NCBI RefSeq assembly: GCF_029067145.1
Contig: NZ_JAIEFA010000014.1
Span: forward strand, 1-6,870
Source of the DNA: Helicobacter sp.
GTDB taxonomy: Bacteria; Campylobacterota; Campylobacteria; Campylobacterales; Helicobacteraceae
Reading direction: 5' to 3'
DNA length: 6,870 bases
The position numbers and the translations under genes are program-made. Below, one piece after another: positions 6,401 to 6,870 of the stretch. The first letter of the stretch is position 1. Each line of letters starts with the position of its first letter. The notes beneath the pieces were generated by a model that was given only the letters and a program-made list of their open reading frames with translations, searched no databases and had not been told where the DNA came from.

Positions 6401-6870
6401 ATGAGGAAATCATCTTTAACTATCTTTATACCTCAAGATTGAATCAAACTTCACAAGAGGCGTTGGAGTTTATCAAAGCCAAAGAGTATGAGCGCAAACT
6501 TGCACTTTCCAATAAAACAAAGCTTGAAATCATTAAGAATTACATTGAAATCCTAGATGCTAAGGAAGTGATTGCAAGATTAGAAGACTTAAGAGAGACA
6601 ATCCCACAAACAGATTTGCTAGAATTTGCTTATCTTAAGCTTAGAATCTATGCGTATTTGGGAGATAAAGTAAAACTTAAAGAAGTCTATAATGAGTTGA
6701 AAAACACTTACAATATTGACAAAAAAGACTTGGATTTGGATTTATTCTTATTCCAAAACGAGCTCATTAAAGCTGCAAGTATCCAAGCTGCTGCCACTTC
6801 TGCGGGGGGGGGGGGGGTTTTTCGCGGGAAAAATTTTGTTTATTTTTTTTTAAAAGGAACAATTAATGGG
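3427..6870 (+). CDS. GT2 / TagF-like CDP-glycerol glycerophosphotransferase fusion, with poly-G tract (runs off right edge)
   Basis: One frame stays open for 1148 codons from ATG 3427 to the edge. An in-frame TAA at 3412 excludes an earlier start; the ribosome site AAGAG is weak. After a basic 50-residue leader, the GT2 domain begins YYIISAVYNV (53-62), with VDDGSTD (89-95), NGGQASARNLG, DPDD (221-224) as metal site and FED (316-318). An unusual Ser/Thr/Gln-rich stretch at about 141-214 interrupts it. Following a linker, a TagF-type glycerophosphotransferase domain shows QHGVILND (H672), PTWRK (748-752), NPHQ (803-806) and ITDYSSVSFEMAYLKKP (from 841), the family's His and DYSS signatures. 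The C-terminal part after about 925 is helical and may be repeat-like. The predicted role is adding a sugar and glycerol phosphate from CDP-glycerol to a surface glycan, at the inner face of the membrane. Fourteen G at codons 1126-1131 make the end phase-variable or uncertain. Confidence 0.9.
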   Translation, partial: MNVLKPFLSPKKLRKLQNNPKAFFKDALDKRIIPIENQLKSLKPKKKHGFAEYYIISAVYNVEKYLDDYFNSILKQRLDFKNNITIICVDDGSTDRSAEIIQKYQKRFPENIVYLHKENGGQASARNLGIKWLQEKLGYLESASAEITGEIPYHRLPRLDKSSLAMTQSHQTSSCEDDRIKQSITLHTKDSTMQSQKSNMIDYPKASLNDSQKPIWVTFTDPDDFLDRDYFYEVDKFLGENADKDICMVGCNVIFYYEAKNAFSDTHPLKNKFKDVATTKRNKNLNGLIQLAVMSAFFPLGRIGSLRMDEDLKPNFEDAKFVNEFLMANMESSSAFLRNAKLYYRKRSDGSSTLDNVLEADKKQISKMGFLLRLLLNAKESFKFPPAFLQNTILYDLFWQIKATLNKSSKFSFHTPREREEFFSLLDRIYSLIDTQRILEFNLADCWFYHKVGILNCFKKEYPPFQITYIDGFDAVKRQILIRYFTPDAKDIESFRIDGEEVYADYEKIVQNDFLDRVFCYEKRFWVHIPQNSNELEIFVRGQKARITFGGKQHQSLVVAYIEDEFQQIQNSNTLWLLMDRDTEADDNAEHFYRYLAKNYPKQNIVFALRRESKDWTRLQKEGFNLVAFDTQEFRDILKNSSKVISSHIDAYLVNHLGKDTLKGKDFVFLQHGVILNDLSSWLNSKQVSLFITSTQGEYDSIVGDFNHYIFGIKEMQLTELARHDRLLSKSLSYQKQSQATRQILLMPTWRKHLSGDMIGNGNARKYNPQFLESQYFHYWNTLLSSQTLQQLCEKYRCNIVFNPHQNTMPYIKDFAIPSFAKMKTDETSLQQLFIESDIMITDYSSVSFEMAYLKKPVLYYQFDEEEFRNNQYQKGYFDYCKDGFGPVVTTEEELLKELEILLQNDCKVGEPYKSNIENTFEFRDGKCCERIYNAILELDKPYERKWTLDYVLNLARNALNAKCYKEASKRFRFVLEHLGESEFSDTQVILNEEIIFNYLYTSRLNQTSQEALEFIKAKEYERKLALSNKTKLEIIKNYIEILDAKEVIARLEDLRETIPQTDLLEFAYLKLRIYAYLGDKVKLKEVYNELKNTYNIDKKDLDLDLFLFQNELIKAASIQAAATSAGGGGVFRGKNFVYFFLKGTING
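3891..3923 (+). repeat. REP-like palindrome inserted in frame in the GT2 domain
   Basis: ATTGC (3891-3895) pairs with GCAAT (3919-3923), and GACTTGAT (3899-3906) pairs with ATCAAGTC (3909-3916), with a 3-by-2 internal loop and a tight 2-base turn. The type ATTGCCACG...CTCGCAATGACA resembles dispersed palindromic repeats that I know from many bacterial genomes, usually between genes. Here it is translated in frame as LPRLDKSSLAM, part of the extra segment between the NGGQASARN and DPDD motifs. Confidence 0.7.
6804..6817 (+). repeat. Poly-G tract of 14, probable phase-variation site
   Basis: Fourteen consecutive G lie within the frame of the GT2-TagF gene (GCG, four GGG, GTT). Long G runs in surface-glycan genes of Campylobacter and Helicobacter change length by slipped-strand mispairing. 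With 14 G the frame stays open to the edge. Losing one G gives TAA at 6851-6853; gaining one or losing two gives TAA at 6864-6866. A run of nine T follows at 6843-6851. Confidence 0.85.
6854..6870 (+). other. Possible ribosome site and start of the next gene
   Basis: AAGGA (6854-6858) is followed by 7 bases and ATG (6866-6868), giving AAAAGGAACAATTAATGGG at the edge. In the frame reached with 12 or 15 G, the large gene would stop at TAATG, overlapping this ATG, the usual form of a coupled gene junction. Only five bases of the next gene are visible, so this is tentative. Confidence 0.35.

Overview
The window looks like a surface-polysaccharide (capsule or lipooligosaccharide) locus from a member of the Campylobacterota, most likely a non-pylori Helicobacter or a close relative. 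The reasons are the strongly AT-rich sequence, dense glycosyltransferase content, a long poly-G tract inside a gene, perfect TATAAT -10 boxes without clear -35 boxes, and a small RNA/peptide cassette laid out like the Helicobacter AapA/IsoA modules. The species cannot be fixed from sequence reading alone.

Layout. Three genes run leftward (minus strand) as a tight operon: glf (UDP-galactopyranose mutase, GTG start at 2884), a family-2 glycosyltransferase (474-1778, 4-base overlap with glf), and a second family-2 glycosyltransferase (starts at 465, runs off the left edge). One very large gene runs rightward (plus strand) from 3427 to beyond the right edge. It fuses a GT2 domain to a TagF-like CDP-glycerol glycerophosphotransferase domain. 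Together these genes could supply UDP-galactofuranose and build a glycan carrying galactofuranose and glycerol phosphate; this pathway is inferred from the families.

The 542-base divergent intergenic region (2885-3426) is the most interesting part. It contains an apparently complete, compact type I toxin-antitoxin-like module. On the minus strand there is a 22-codon hydrophobic peptide gene (3051-3119) with a perfect AAGGAG site, a TATAAT box (3186-3191), and a stable hairpin at the predicted mRNA 5' end. On the plus strand a second TATAAT box inside the peptide gene (3084-3089) would drive an antisense RNA covering the start codon, ribosome binding site and 5' leader. The peptide mRNA also has two mutually exclusive pairings built on an exactly repeated octamer. 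The whole module lies between 22-base perfect inverted repeats (2921-2942 and 3385-3406), which suggests a mobile cassette or an invertible segment.

The large plus-strand gene has two further oddities. An extra Ser/Thr/Gln-rich stretch of about 70 residues inside its GT2 domain contains an in-frame palindromic repeat (3891-3923). Near the right edge there is a run of 14 G (6804-6817), a likely phase-variation site, followed by a possible start of the next gene.
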